This document shows, one piece after another, positions 42,336-42,432 of a stretch of 42,432 bases of DNA. The position numbers were made by a program, and so were the translations under genes. Position 1 is the first letter of the stretch; every line of letters begins with the position of its first letter. The notes below the pieces were generated by a model, which saw only the letters and a program-made list of their open reading frames with translations, did not search any database and was not told the origin of the DNA. Origin of the DNA: Helicobacter cetorum (GTDB taxonomy: Bacteria; Campylobacterota; Campylobacteria; Campylobacterales; UBA6016); contig DZAX01000018.1 of the NCBI GenBank assembly GCA_022729705.1, forward strand, positions 1 to 42,432, written 5' to 3'.

Positions 42336-42432
42336 GAGGGTGATAAAGCCCTCGCAAGAAGCGAAAGATATTAGTTCTTGATTTGTAGCAATACTTGAAG
42401 CATCTGGTCTGAGGTCGTAATCGTCTTTGAGT
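42336..42432 (-). pseudogene. flgE 3' end, junction repeat copy 8, cut by the window edge
   Basis: The hairpin GAGGGTGATAAAGCCCTC (42336-42353) is followed on the minus strand by [19 protein letters not shown] with a TAA at 42371-42373. The frame is open to the window edge. This could be another fragment or the 3' end of the intact flgE gene. Confidence 0.7.

Overview
The window looks like a chromosome segment of a Campylobacterota (Epsilonproteobacteria) species. The best evidence is the minus-strand block prmA-ftsH-Psd-like-pssA-leuA, which, as I remember it, matches the gene order in Campylobacter, Helicobacter and Sulfurimonas. Further support comes from dense packing with overlapping starts and stops, and from frequent GTG/TTG starts. 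I cannot name a genus.

Layout: (1) 0.1-6.1 kb: a phosphoribosyltransferase, a truncated EamA transporter, and a tight plus-strand run of mtaB, a 57-aa Cys-rich protein, mltA, a lipoprotein, an inositol-phosphatase-family enzyme and a PLP enzyme. (2) 6.6-8.9 kb: argH and psd, convergent. (3) 9.1-11.8 kb: a SiaA/SiaB/SiaC-type partner-switch module (PP2C phosphatase, kinase, DUF1987 protein). (4) 12.1-15.3 kb: clpS-clpA-aat, which together form an N-degron degradation operon. (5) 15.4-20.3 kb: accessory genes (RelE/ParE toxin-antitoxin pair, glycine-zipper protein, a pRiA4b-ORF3-like pair, a coiled-coil membrane protein) embedded in small interspersed repeats. (6) 20.6-28.6 kb: leuA, pssA, Psd-like, ftsH, prmA, hisA, hisH and a PDC-type sensor, almost without gaps. 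(7) 28.9-30.7 kb: waaC and a lipid A acyltransferase. (8) 30.9-32.9 kb: an IS605-type element with a broken tnpA and an intact tnpB. (9) 33.1-34.6 kb: a Co/Ni ECF transporter (CbiM, PDGLE/CbiN-like, CbiQ) with no ATPase gene beside it. (10) 34.8-42.4 kb: an accessory island of toxin-antitoxin-like pairs, an Rpn-type nuclease and many broken genes.

The most notable structure is in region 10. Eight copies of one repeat, all in the same orientation, lie between the small accessory units. Read on the minus strand, the longer copies encode the C-terminus of a flagellar hook protein (FlgE-like: [15 protein letters not shown] followed by a stop). At least two copies carry on the plus strand the 3' end of an rpn-type gene that converges on it. 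The repeat is therefore a copied convergent junction (rpn 3' end / flgE 3' end) placed between cassettes, and in places it supplies the stop codon of the cassette gene. The last copy runs off the right end of the window.

A second family, about 95 bp with three hairpins, occurs across the whole window (6.4, 11.8, 20.6, 28.6, 32.9, 35.2 and 40.4 kb). The stem sequence differs between copies while pairing is kept, around a constant GGGCTTT core. One copy is nested inside a flgE-type repeat. A related 55-bp hairpin unit supplies the truncated tail of the EamA transporter and recurs between siaB and siaC. REP-like motifs with the core GTGCCTGACACC, GGGGTCAGACCCC or GGGACAGGCT cluster around regions 5 and 10. 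I saw no rRNA, no complete tRNA and no CRISPR array.
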